From assembly GCF_015845845.1 (NCBI RefSeq), contig NZ_LDIG01000095.1:1-64000 (forward strand): 64,000 nt of DNA, given 5' to 3'. Source of the stretch: Paenibacillus dendritiformis. Lineage in GTDB: Bacteria; Bacillota; Bacilli; Paenibacillales; Paenibacillaceae. Positions 57,149 to 64,000 of the stretch are shown here, one piece after another. The position numbers and the translations under genes were made by a program. Each line of letters begins with the position of its first letter. Positions within the stretch are counted from its first letter, which is position 1. The notes below the pieces were generated by a model. The model ran no database searches. It had not been told where the DNA came from and was given only the letters and a program-made list of their open reading frames with translations.

Positions 57149-58297
57149 TTAATTATTGTCCGAATCCCGCGCGGCTCCGTCATTCGCCGCCGGTCCTTCC
57201 GGAAACGGGGAGGCATCGAACTCTTCTTTTGGCATACGAATCCATTTGTTCAAATACCCTTGATCATAGAGAGCCTTGACCAAAATAAGAAGAATAGGCG
57301 ACAGCACGACCCCGACGACACCAAATAACGACAAAGACAATATCATAAAGGAGAGCATCGTAAACGCAGACACGCCTAACGTATTGCCCGTAATTTTCGG
57401 ATCCAGTATTTGCCGAGTGATCAGCGTGACGCCCAGAACGACAGTGAGCCAGATGGCGAGCCAGCTGTTCCCCGCGATGAACAGGTATACGATCCACGGA
57501 ATAAAGATGACCGGAACCCCGAGCAGCGGCAGCAGATCGAACAAAGCGGACAAGAGGCCGATAAGAAACGCATTGCTCACGCCAAGAAGCAGCAGCGAGA
57601 TGAAAATGATGCCGAACGTAATCGAGATCAGCTTCAGCTGCGCTTTCAAATAGGCCGCAATCCCTTTGATGACATTTTCCTTCAGGAACGTATAGGCATG
57701 TCGAAATGTTTTGGGCGTATGGGTGCGCGCTGCTCTTCTCCATGTATCGATCTCAATGCTGAGGAAGTAAGCCAGTATAATCGCGATGCCGAAATTGACG
57801 GTGAACGCCGAGAAGGAGGAAATATTATTGATAATCCAGCTTAAAAAATCGAGCGCGATTTGCGAGCCTTTTTTCGCTATCGTGCCGACGTATTCATTCA
57901 GGCGCACGGTCACGTCTTTGGGAAGCGCCTCATATTTCTGATGAAGGAACGCCGTAATATTCGCAAATTCCTTTTGCAGAACTTCAATATATTTGGGCAT
58001 TCTCTCCTGGAGCTCAATCGCCTGCTTCATCACAATGAAGCCTAGGCCGAAAATGGCGCCCAGAATGAGCAGAAGAAACAGCCCTACCGACAGGGCGGAA
58101 GCGATCGCCTTGTTGACGCCGCGTCGATGGAGAAATCCGGCTAGCGGTTCAATAAGCATGAACACGATGAAGGCAAGGAAAATAGGCTTGGCGATGGAAT
58201 ACAGATAACTGAAGCTATACATGATGAGGAAGATCGTCAGTACAAGCAGTCCAATGTCAAAAGCCGTTCTCCAATATTTGCGGTAAAACGCGATCAT
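57149..58297 (-). CDS. AI-2E-family membrane protein (YtvI-like)
   Basis: 382-aa protein with about eight hydrophobic segments (FLAFIVFMLIEPLAGFLHRR; LLSALFDLLPLLGVPVIFIP; ITRQILDPKITGNTLGVSAF) and an acidic tail. YtvI proteins are annotated as sporulation-associated permeases, and this is the second AI-2E-family gene in the window. ATG at 58297 has AAAGGAG eight bases upstream; a longer frame from 58339 lacks one. It is convergent with the PBP gene and divergent from the deacetylase gene. Confidence 0.82.
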   Translation of the reverse strand: MIAFYRKYWRTAFDIGLLVLTIFLIMYSFSYLYSIAKPIFLAFIVFMLIEPLAGFLHRRGVNKAIASALSVGLFLLLILGAIFGLGFIVMKQAIELQERMPKYIEVLQKEFANITAFLHQKYEALPKDVTVRLNEYVGTIAKKGSQIALDFLSWIINNISSFSAFTVNFGIAIILAYFLSIEIDTWRRAARTHTPKTFRHAYTFLKENVIKGIAAYLKAQLKLISITFGIIFISLLLLGVSNAFLIGLLSALFDLLPLLGVPVIFIPWIVYLFIAGNSWLAIWLTVVLGVTLITRQILDPKITGNTLGVSAFTMLSFMILSLSLFGVVGVVLSPILLILVKALYDQGYLNKWIRMPKEEFDASPFPEGPAANDGAARDSDNN

Positions 58298-58442
58298 GAA
58301 TATAACTCCTTTGCTCCCTATTCTTTTCTTGGATCCCATTGTACACGAAAATGAATTCCAGTGCCTATTCTTTCATGATATGTTACAATAAACTTATCGC
58401 CTCGCAGGGGTATAGATATAAGAATGAAACGGGGAAATTGGG

Positions 58443-59807
58443 ATGGAAATCATTTTATTATGGTGCTTTTACATCCTGACGTTTTATGCGTTTCTACCAG
58501 GTATCATCAGCCGATTATTCGGTTTCCGCGTGTTCCAGAAAGGCAGATCGGATTCGAAGCTGGCGCTGACGTTCGATGACGGGCCAGATCCGGAATATAC
58601 GCCGCAGCTGCTGGATCTATTGAAGAAATACAACGCCAAGGCAACCTTCTTTGTCGTTGGCATCCACGCGGAGAAGCACCCCGAATTGCTGAAGCGAATG
58701 AGCGATGAGGGGCATTTGATCGGCATCCACAACTACGTCCATAAATCCAACTGGCTGATGCGTCCGAAAACGGTGAAACAGCAAATTCGCAAAACGTCGG
58801 ATATTATTATGTCCGCTACCGGACAACGCTCGCACTATTATCGTCCTCCGTGGGGGATTGTCAATTTATTCGATTATGGCAATCTCGGTCATCTTCAAAT
58901 TATTCTCTGGTCCGGCATGTTCAACGATTGGCGGAAGAAGGTCGGCGAGGAACGGCTGTTCCGGCGCATGATGAAGCGGTGCCGGGGCGGAGAGGTTCTG
59001 CTCCTCCATGACTGCGGCCATACGTTTGGCGCCGATGAGGAAGCTCCGGGGATCATGCTTAAGGCATTGGAGCGGTTTTTGAAGGAAGCGGCGGAGCGCG
59101 AGCTGTCCTGCGTTCGAATAGATGAACTGATCAAGCAGACCGAGAAGGAGAAGATCAGCAATCCTTCTTGGTTGAAGCGCGCTATCATCAGCGGCTGGCT
59201 GCTCTATGAGAAGGCGTTCCACGTGCTTTATGGCCTCAAGACGACCAATCGGCAAGATCCCGTGTTTCATTTCCGGGTCCGTCCGTATCATGGGCAGACG
59301 ATTCAATTGGATGACGGCATCGAATTGAATCGGGACGATGAGATACTGGAGCTTCATTTCGATAACAAGCGGCTGTACGAGATAGGCCGGCGCTCGCGGT
59401 CGCCCGTCCAGCTGGCGATACAGATGATCCGCGCCGTCGAGAAATCGCTGCCGGAGCTTGCGGATTATATTATGGATCGTCCGGAGCTGAAGGCAAACGT
59501 GAAGGCGTTGTACGGCGTAAGCATGATCCACCGGGGGCCGGAGCAATTCGGGTTCACCGTGCGGGAGCTGCCGCGAGGCCTGTTCTCCTGGTGTACGCGC
59601 CGCTATTTGCGCCTGCTGATGAGCGTCATTCATCCTCAAGGGAAGATGAGACTGAGGGAACACTCGGAACAGATGGTTCCCAAAGTGATGGTCATGTCCG
59701 TCCAGACGCTGCTTACCCGGTACGGCAAATCGCGCAAGCCGGTGATGGAGCCGCAGCCGATGATCATCTTAGATAAAGGAATGGAAAAAGCGACGCACTA
59801 TTTGTAA
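58443..59807 (+). CDS. polysaccharide deacetylase with YkoP-like C-terminal domain
   Basis: 454 aa. An N-terminal membrane anchor (about 3-22) is followed by a NodB-homology domain with TFDDGPDPE (motif 1, Asp-Asp), IGIHNYVH (motif 2, metal His residues), RPPWG (motif 3), and LLHDCGHT (motif 5). A further 230 residues (from about 225; YHGQTIQLDDGIELN; EILELHFDNKRLYEIG) match the YkoP-type domain found after some Bacillales deacetylases. It probably removes acetyl groups from a cell wall or capsular glycan outside the membrane. The C-terminal domain's role is unknown. Confidence 0.83.
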   Translation: MEIILLWCFYILTFYAFLPGIISRLFGFRVFQKGRSDSKLALTFDDGPDPEYTPQLLDLLKKYNAKATFFVVGIHAEKHPELLKRMSDEGHLIGIHNYVHKSNWLMRPKTVKQQIRKTSDIIMSATGQRSHYYRPPWGIVNLFDYGNLGHLQIILWSGMFNDWRKKVGEERLFRRMMKRCRGGEVLLLHDCGHTFGADEEAPGIMLKALERFLKEAAERELSCVRIDELIKQTEKEKISNPSWLKRAIISGWLLYEKAFHVLYGLKTTNRQDPVFHFRVRPYHGQTIQLDDGIELNRDDEILELHFDNKRLYEIGRRSRSPVQLAIQMIRAVEKSLPELADYIMDRPELKANVKALYGVSMIHRGPEQFGFTVRELPRGLFSWCTRRYLRLLMSVIHPQGKMRLREHSEQMVPKVMVMSVQTLLTRYGKSRKPVMEPQPMIILDKGMEKATHYL

Positions 59808-59838
59808 AATTTTTAAAAATAAGATAACTGCTATGCCG

Positions 59839-59890
59839 CCCCAGTCTATTGGAAATACATAACAATAATGGGGTTTCTTTTTTTCTTTCT
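59839..59890 (+). terminator. terminator after the deacetylase gene
   Basis: CCCCA/TGGGG outer pairs and ATTG/CAAT inner pairs with unpaired bases between, followed by TTTCTTTTTTTC. The stem is weak but the T-tract strong. Confidence 0.6.
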
Positions 59891-60130
59891 TTTTTTGCTC
59901 GTTGAATGCAAGGTTTATGCAAAAAAGTGAAAGAACATGCAAATGCACACCAGTGGTGGATTTTCGGATATTTTGTCTTTTGGGTAATGGACATTTTGAC
60001 GAAAAATGCGACTATCCTTCGTATTCGTTATTCAGAAAACCGCGCTTTTCCCGGACTTTTCTACTATGGATGATAAAAAAAAGTTATCGTCATAAAACCA
60101 CAAACTTTCAAATTAAAAAGCAGAAAGGGA

Positions 60131-60159
60131 TTTACAAAACCGAAATTATAAAGTAGTAT
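60131..60159 (+). promoter_or_regulatory. putative promoter of the opp operon
   Basis: TTTACA, 17-base spacer, TAGTAT, giving a leader of about 185 bases. The 540-base AT-rich region before oppA (59808-60350) shows no gene; the leader contains TTGACC (60215) and several A/T runs but no riboswitch I recognise. Confidence 0.4.
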
Positions 60160-60350
60160 TATGAAAAAATATTCGTTTCCAGCTTATGAAATGGGGGGTT
60201 TTTGCAAACTTATTTGACCATTGTTCTATAAAGCATTAACGAACGTTATTTACTCATCGCGATGATTTTTTATGTATACAACTTTATAACTACTTCAAGT
60301 TACAAAGGTTACAAAAAACATCAGAAATTGAACATCAGGGGGAGAATGTT

Positions 60351-62105
60351 GTGAAGAAAAGATTCAGCATCATCATGTGCCTGCTCCTGTCCTTGACGCT
60401 TGTGCTGTCCGCTTGCGGCGGAAGCGATAGCGGCAACGGCGATTCCGCAGGACAAGCTAATCAAGAGTCATCCAACAATGGCGGCGCAGATAACGGTACA
60501 GACGGCGAGTTGGTCTCTGACGGCTTGATTCCGGCAACGGACAAGAGCAAATCTCCAGCAACGGCGACAGACCGAAAAGATACAGCTATCATTGGCATCA
60601 CGGCACCTAGCGGTATCTTCAATCCGATCTATGCTGAATCTGCATACGATGTATATGTGACAGAAGCGTTGTTCGCAGGCCTGCTTCAAATAAACAAAGA
60701 CGGCACATATTCCACGGATTTGGCGGAGGATTACACCATCTCCGACGACAAGCTTACTTACACGTTCAAGCTGAAGGACGGCTTGAAGTTCAGCGACGGT
60801 TCCCCATTGACGGCGGAAGACGTGGCATTTACATTAACTCTAATGCATGACAAGTCCTATGACGGTCCGAGCGATATCATCAAGGACGCAGCTATCAAGG
60901 GCGGTCAAGAATATAAAGACGGCAAAGCGACTTCCGTCGAAGGCATCAAGGTCATCGACCCGAAAACAATCGAAGTCACGACACTCAAACCGCGTGCGCT
61001 TGCCCTGTCCGCTATCGGCAGCGGCGGAATTCTGTCCAAAGCATATTATGGCAAGGACTACAAGCAAGGCGACCTGTCTTATATGAAAGACTTGTTCACG
61101 AAGCCGCTCGGCAACGGCGCTTACAAGCTGGACAAGTTCGTTCCGGGACAGGAAGCGGTATTGTCCGCGAACGAGAACTTCCATAATGGCGTAGCGAAGA
61201 TTCCGAACCTGATCTTCAAATTTACTACGGATGAGACGAACGTGCAGTTGCTGCAAACCGGTGAAACCGATATGGACATGGTTACCGTATCGAAGGACCA
61301 AGTAGAACAGCTTCAGGAGCTGGGCTTCCTGGACATCAACCTGTTCCGCACGAACGGTTACGGCTATATCGCCTTCAACCATAACAAAGAAATGTTCAAA
61401 GACAAGCGCGTGCGTCAGGCGTTGGCTTACGGCCTGGATCGCCAGCAAATCGTAGACGCGGTATACCAAGGGTATGCGGAGGTTATCGACATTCCGCAAT
61501 CGAAGGACTCCTGGTCTTACACGGATGAAGTAACGAAGTACAATTTCGATTTGGAAAAAGCGAAGCAACTGCTGGATGAGGCAGGTTGGACGGTAGGAGC
61601 CGACGGCATTCGCGAGAAGGACGGACAGAAATTCAAGGTTACGTTCACCGCGTCTTCTCCGAACCCGGTCAATGACGCGATCATTCCGGTCGCTCAAGCG
61701 AACTGGAAAGAGCTCGGAATTGAGCTTACCGCAGAGCAAATGGACTTCAATGCCGTTGTCGAAAAACGTAAAAAAGGCGATTTCGACATGATGTTCATGG
61801 CTTGGTCCTTGACCCCGGATCCGCAATCGAGCGAGAATGTGTTCAAGACGGGCGGTTCCCAAAACGACATCGGATATTCGAATCCGAAGCTGGACGAACT
61901 GTTCGAAAAGGCCGGAAGCGAAGTCGACGTTGAGAAGCGCAAGCCAATCTTCAAGGAAATCTACCAAGAGCTGAATGAAGACTTGCCTTACATCTACTTG
62001 TATCAACGCCGCGATATGTGGGCAACGAACGCACGGATTCAAGGCTTCGATATGTCGCCATACCGCAAGTTTACGGCAGATTTGAGCACTATCCAAATTC
62101 AATAA
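60351..62105 (+). CDS. oppA: oligopeptide ABC transporter substrate-binding lipoprotein
   Basis: 584-aa lipoprotein of SBP family 5. GTG start with AGGGGGAG six bases upstream; signal peptide ends in the lipobox LSAC (Cys23), followed by a Gly/Ser/Asn-rich linker. The mature protein shows AESAYDVYVTEALFAGLLQI, YTFKLKDGLKFSDGSPLTAE then DVAFTL, and the late RQALAYGLDRQQIVDAVYQG block. It captures peptides (Opp/Dpp type) or possibly another family-5 ligand such as nickel chelates. Permease genes follow. Confidence 0.9.
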   Translation: MKKRFSIIMCLLLSLTLVLSACGGSDSGNGDSAGQANQESSNNGGADNGTDGELVSDGLIPATDKSKSPATATDRKDTAIIGITAPSGIFNPIYAESAYDVYVTEALFAGLLQINKDGTYSTDLAEDYTISDDKLTYTFKLKDGLKFSDGSPLTAEDVAFTLTLMHDKSYDGPSDIIKDAAIKGGQEYKDGKATSVEGIKVIDPKTIEVTTLKPRALALSAIGSGGILSKAYYGKDYKQGDLSYMKDLFTKPLGNGAYKLDKFVPGQEAVLSANENFHNGVAKIPNLIFKFTTDETNVQLLQTGETDMDMVTVSKDQVEQLQELGFLDINLFRTNGYGYIAFNHNKEMFKDKRVRQALAYGLDRQQIVDAVYQGYAEVIDIPQSKDSWSYTDEVTKYNFDLEKAKQLLDEAGWTVGADGIREKDGQKFKVTFTASSPNPVNDAIIPVAQANWKELGIELTAEQMDFNAVVEKRKKGDFDMMFMAWSLTPDPQSSENVFKTGGSQNDIGYSNPKLDELFEKAGSEVDVEKRKPIFKEIYQELNEDLPYIYLYQRRDMWATNARIQGFDMSPYRKFTADLSTIQIQ

Positions 62106-62125
62106 CGACTTCAAAGTGCTGCATA

Positions 62126-62157
62126 CCGAATGCTCAGCCATCAGGCTGGGCATTCGG
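62126..62157 (+). terminator. intercistronic hairpin between oppA and oppB
   Basis: 14-bp stem CCGAATGCTCAGCC / GGCTGGGCATTCGG (one wobble) with an ATCA loop, followed by GCTTATTTC. It is a partial terminator or RNA-stabilising element, as often seen after binding-protein genes, and would keep OppA more abundant than the permeases. Confidence 0.7.
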
Positions 62158-62184
62158 GCTTATTTCATGCTAGGAGGAATAATT

Positions 62185-63141
62185 ATGAAACAATACGCCT
62201 TGCGGCGGCTGTTGCAGCTGATTCCGACCCTTATCGGCGTGTCGATTCTGCTGTTCGCGGTCTTCGCGCTGGCGCCGGGGAACTTTATCGATTCGAACCC
62301 GACGCTGTCGAAGGAGCGCGCAGCCGAGCTCAAAGCGATCCATGGCTTGGACAAGCCGCTCGTTGAACGTTATTTCACTTGGGCTGAAAATACGCTCAAA
62401 GGTGATCTCGGATTGTCATTGCAGCACAAACAGCCAGTCACCACGGTACTCAACCGCTATATGTGGAACTCCTTTTTGATTGCCGCTATCGTGCTTGTGC
62501 TCAGTTGGGCCATTGCGATTGTAGTCGGCGTTTTTGCCGCGATCAAGCAGCACTCTTTCTTTGACGGCATGGTGACATTGCTCGTCTTCGCGCTGATGTC
62601 GCTCCCGTCGTTCTTTGTCGGGTTATACGCCATCAAAGTGTTTGCCGTCGATTTGGCATGGGCGCCGGTCGGCGGGATGTATACGTCAGGCAGCAATGCG
62701 ACAGGATTCGCGCGCTTCTGGGATCTGCTGCAGCATTTGGCGCTGCCGGTTGCCGTGCTGACGGCCTTGAGCGTCGGCAGCTTGACCCGTTATTTCCGGA
62801 CGAGCATGCTGGACGTTATCCGTCAGGACTTCATTCGAACAGCTCGCGCCAAGGGGCTGAAAGAACGCACCGTCATCTTCAAGCACGCTTTGCGAAACGC
62901 TTTGCTTCCTGCGATTACGCTGCTCGGGATCGAATTGCCAGGGTTGTTCTCCGGCGCCATTATTACGGAGAAAATCTTCAACTGGCCTGGTATCGGCCGC
63001 ATTAACTTGGACGCAATCAATGCCCGTGACTACTTCCTGTTGATGGGCTTCACGATGTTCCTGGCTCTGCTGACGATGCTGGGGAATTTCTTAGCAGATT
63101 TACTTTACAGAGTCGCCGACCCTCGTGTCCGGATGAAGTAG
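62185..63141 (+). CDS. oppB: oligopeptide ABC transporter permease, OppB type
   Basis: 318-aa permease with six membrane segments. Start block LRRLLQLIPTLIGVSILLFA; TLKGDLGLSL; EAA loop RTARAKGLKERTVIFKHALR then NALLPAITLLG, which contacts the ATPase; end block FLADLLYRVADPRVR. AGGAGG is seven bases before ATG 62185. It forms the heterodimeric channel with OppC. Confidence 0.92.
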   Translation: MKQYALRRLLQLIPTLIGVSILLFAVFALAPGNFIDSNPTLSKERAAELKAIHGLDKPLVERYFTWAENTLKGDLGLSLQHKQPVTTVLNRYMWNSFLIAAIVLVLSWAIAIVVGVFAAIKQHSFFDGMVTLLVFALMSLPSFFVGLYAIKVFAVDLAWAPVGGMYTSGSNATGFARFWDLLQHLALPVAVLTALSVGSLTRYFRTSMLDVIRQDFIRTARAKGLKERTVIFKHALRNALLPAITLLGIELPGLFSGAIITEKIFNWPGIGRINLDAINARDYFLLMGFTMFLALLTMLGNFLADLLYRVADPRVRMK

Positions 63142-63156
63142 AAAGGGGAGTTATTT

Positions 63157-64000
63157 GTGTCTCAAACGGTAGCTGAATCCGTTAAAGGAGCTAATGTGCG
63201 CCAGGCCAAACCGGCTTCCCCGTGGAAGCTGGCATTCAAGCAACTTCTGAAAAACAAATTCGCGGTAACGGGAGCAATCGTCGTTGTACTTATGTTTGTC
63301 ATCTGCTTCCTTGGACCGCTTGTGTCTCCATATTCGCTGGAGACGATGAATATCAAGAACGGCAACAAGCCGCCAAACGCCGCGCATTGGCTCGGCACGG
63401 ACAATCTGGGCCGAGACATTCTGCTGCGCGTCATGCTGGCGGGCCGGGTCTCTTTGCTCGTCGGTCTCGTCGCCATGGCGATCTCGGTAACGCTGGGCAG
63501 CTTGATGGGCGCGCTCGCCGGTTACTATCGCGGATGGGTTGATACAGTCATCATGCGTCTTGCCGACATTATGATGTCGATTCCAAGCTTGCCATTACTT
63601 ATTATTCTCGGCGCGATCTTGTCGGATATGAAGGTTCCGCCGGAGAAGCGGATTTATCTCGTCATGTTTTTGCTCGGATTTATGGCGTGGCCGAATTTGT
63701 CCCGTCTCGTGCGCGGGCAAATCTTGATGCTGCGCGAGCAAGAGTTTATGCAAGCCGCCGAAGTGCTTGGCCTGCGTGACCGACGCAAAATTTTCCGCCA
63801 CTTGCTGCCAAACACGGTGCCGATCATTATCGTCGTGGCAACCTTGCTGGTAGGCAGCTCCATCTTGTACGAATCGGTATTGAGCTATTTGGGTCTCGGG
63901 GTCGTACCGCCGACGCCTTCATGGGGCAATATGATTTCGGCCGCGAACAATATGATAGACTTCAAGAAGCGGCCGTGGCTGTGGATACCGCCAGGGGTAT
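63157..64000 (+). CDS. oppC: oligopeptide ABC transporter permease, OppC type (partial, runs off the window)
   Basis: The first 281 codons are present with no stop before the window end. GTG start with AAGGGGAG upstream, 15 bases after oppB. OppC N-terminal domain (WKLAFKQLLKNKFAVTGAIV), HWLGTDNLGRDILLRVMLAG, the EAA loop (QAAEVLGLRDRRKIFRHLLP), and SYLGLGVVPPTPSWGNMI are typical. Together with oppB it forms the channel; the ATPase genes would lie downstream. Confidence 0.92.
   Translation, partial: MSQTVAESVKGANVRQAKPASPWKLAFKQLLKNKFAVTGAIVVVLMFVICFLGPLVSPYSLETMNIKNGNKPPNAAHWLGTDNLGRDILLRVMLAGRVSLLVGLVAMAISVTLGSLMGALAGYYRGWVDTVIMRLADIMMSIPSLPLLIILGAILSDMKVPPEKRIYLVMFLLGFMAWPNLSRLVRGQILMLREQEFMQAAEVLGLRDRRKIFRHLLPNTVPIIIVVATLLVGSSILYESVLSYLGLGVVPPTPSWGNMISAANNMIDFKKRPWLWIPPGV

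Noticed and set aside
59902-60156. 84-codon frame in the AT-rich region before oppA
   Set aside because: It has no ribosome binding site, its composition is not protein-like, and it overlaps the deacetylase terminator region and the putative opp promoter.

Overview
The window is a chromosomal segment of an endospore-forming Firmicute, almost certainly Paenibacillus or a close relative. Evidence: spoVB, comN and secDF are neighbours; recJ-apt-relA-dtd, T-box-hisS-aspS-tcdA-rarA, cymR-iscS and T-box-alaS-ireB-ruvX-DUF1292-mltG-trhP1-trhP2 keep the order of the Bacillus subtilis yrv/yrr region; a protein has SLH domains; genes have AGGAGG-type ribosome binding sites with frequent GTG/TTG starts. 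Core genes are fairly GC-rich, and one segment around 30.5-33.9 kb is clearly AT-rich.

Layout. 1-84: the 3' end of a group II intron (domains V and VI), next to a PAP2 phosphatase gene. 1.0-8.3 kb: membrane and secretion genes (TIGR04086 protein, ArsB/NhaD-type transporter, YetF, SpoVB, ComN, SecD, SecF). 8.5-16.8 kb: CDF exporter, recJ-apt, convergent uraA, then relA-dtd. 16.9-19.4 kb: a 47-codon ORF behind a large hairpin, an unknown 143-aa protein and hemZ. 19.5-25.3 kb: T-box leader with hisS-aspS, then tcdA-rarA. 25.4-28.8 kb: tandem fluoride channel genes, a PCYCGC lipoprotein, an ArsR-family regulator and a CNNM/CBS protein. 28.9-30.5 kb: mnmA and a GpsB/DivIVA-like gene on the minus strand.

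30.5-33.9 kb is an accessory island. It holds a transposase remnant, a decayed C39-type peptidase gene, two 170-bp elements with terminal inverted repeats that bracket two short-repeat arrays, a Spo0E-like phosphatase gene and an XRE-TPR (RRNPP-like) regulator gene. 33.9-36.4 kb returns to the core: cymR-iscS-yrrD. 36.5-39.0 kb: the anaerobic ribonucleotide reductase nrdDG behind two NrdR boxes. 39.1-43.7 kb: an AI-2E-family protein and a frameshifted Ig/SwmB/SLH surface protein. 44.2-52.4 kb: T-box-alaS and the ireB-ruvX-DUF1292 (two copies)-mltG-trhP1-trhP2 run. 53.0-59.8 kb: a chemoreceptor, a class B penicillin-binding protein, YtvI and a polysaccharide deacetylase. 60.3-64.0 kb: an oligopeptide ABC transporter (oppA, oppB, partial oppC).

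How the genes work together. Translation and tRNA biology dominate: hisS, aspS, alaS, dtd, mnmA with iscS as its sulfur donor, tcdA, trhP1/2, and relA for the response to uncharged tRNA. Both aminoacyl-tRNA synthetase operons use T-box control. Comparing the two leaders shows that the hisS-aspS leader presents an Asp specifier (GAC) and a T-box base that fits tRNA-Asp rather than tRNA-His. The most unusual locus is the AT-rich island, where a putative peptide-sensing TPR regulator sits directly upstream of a Spo0E-type phosphatase gene. That pairing could link cell-cell signalling to Spo0A~P and sporulation timing.
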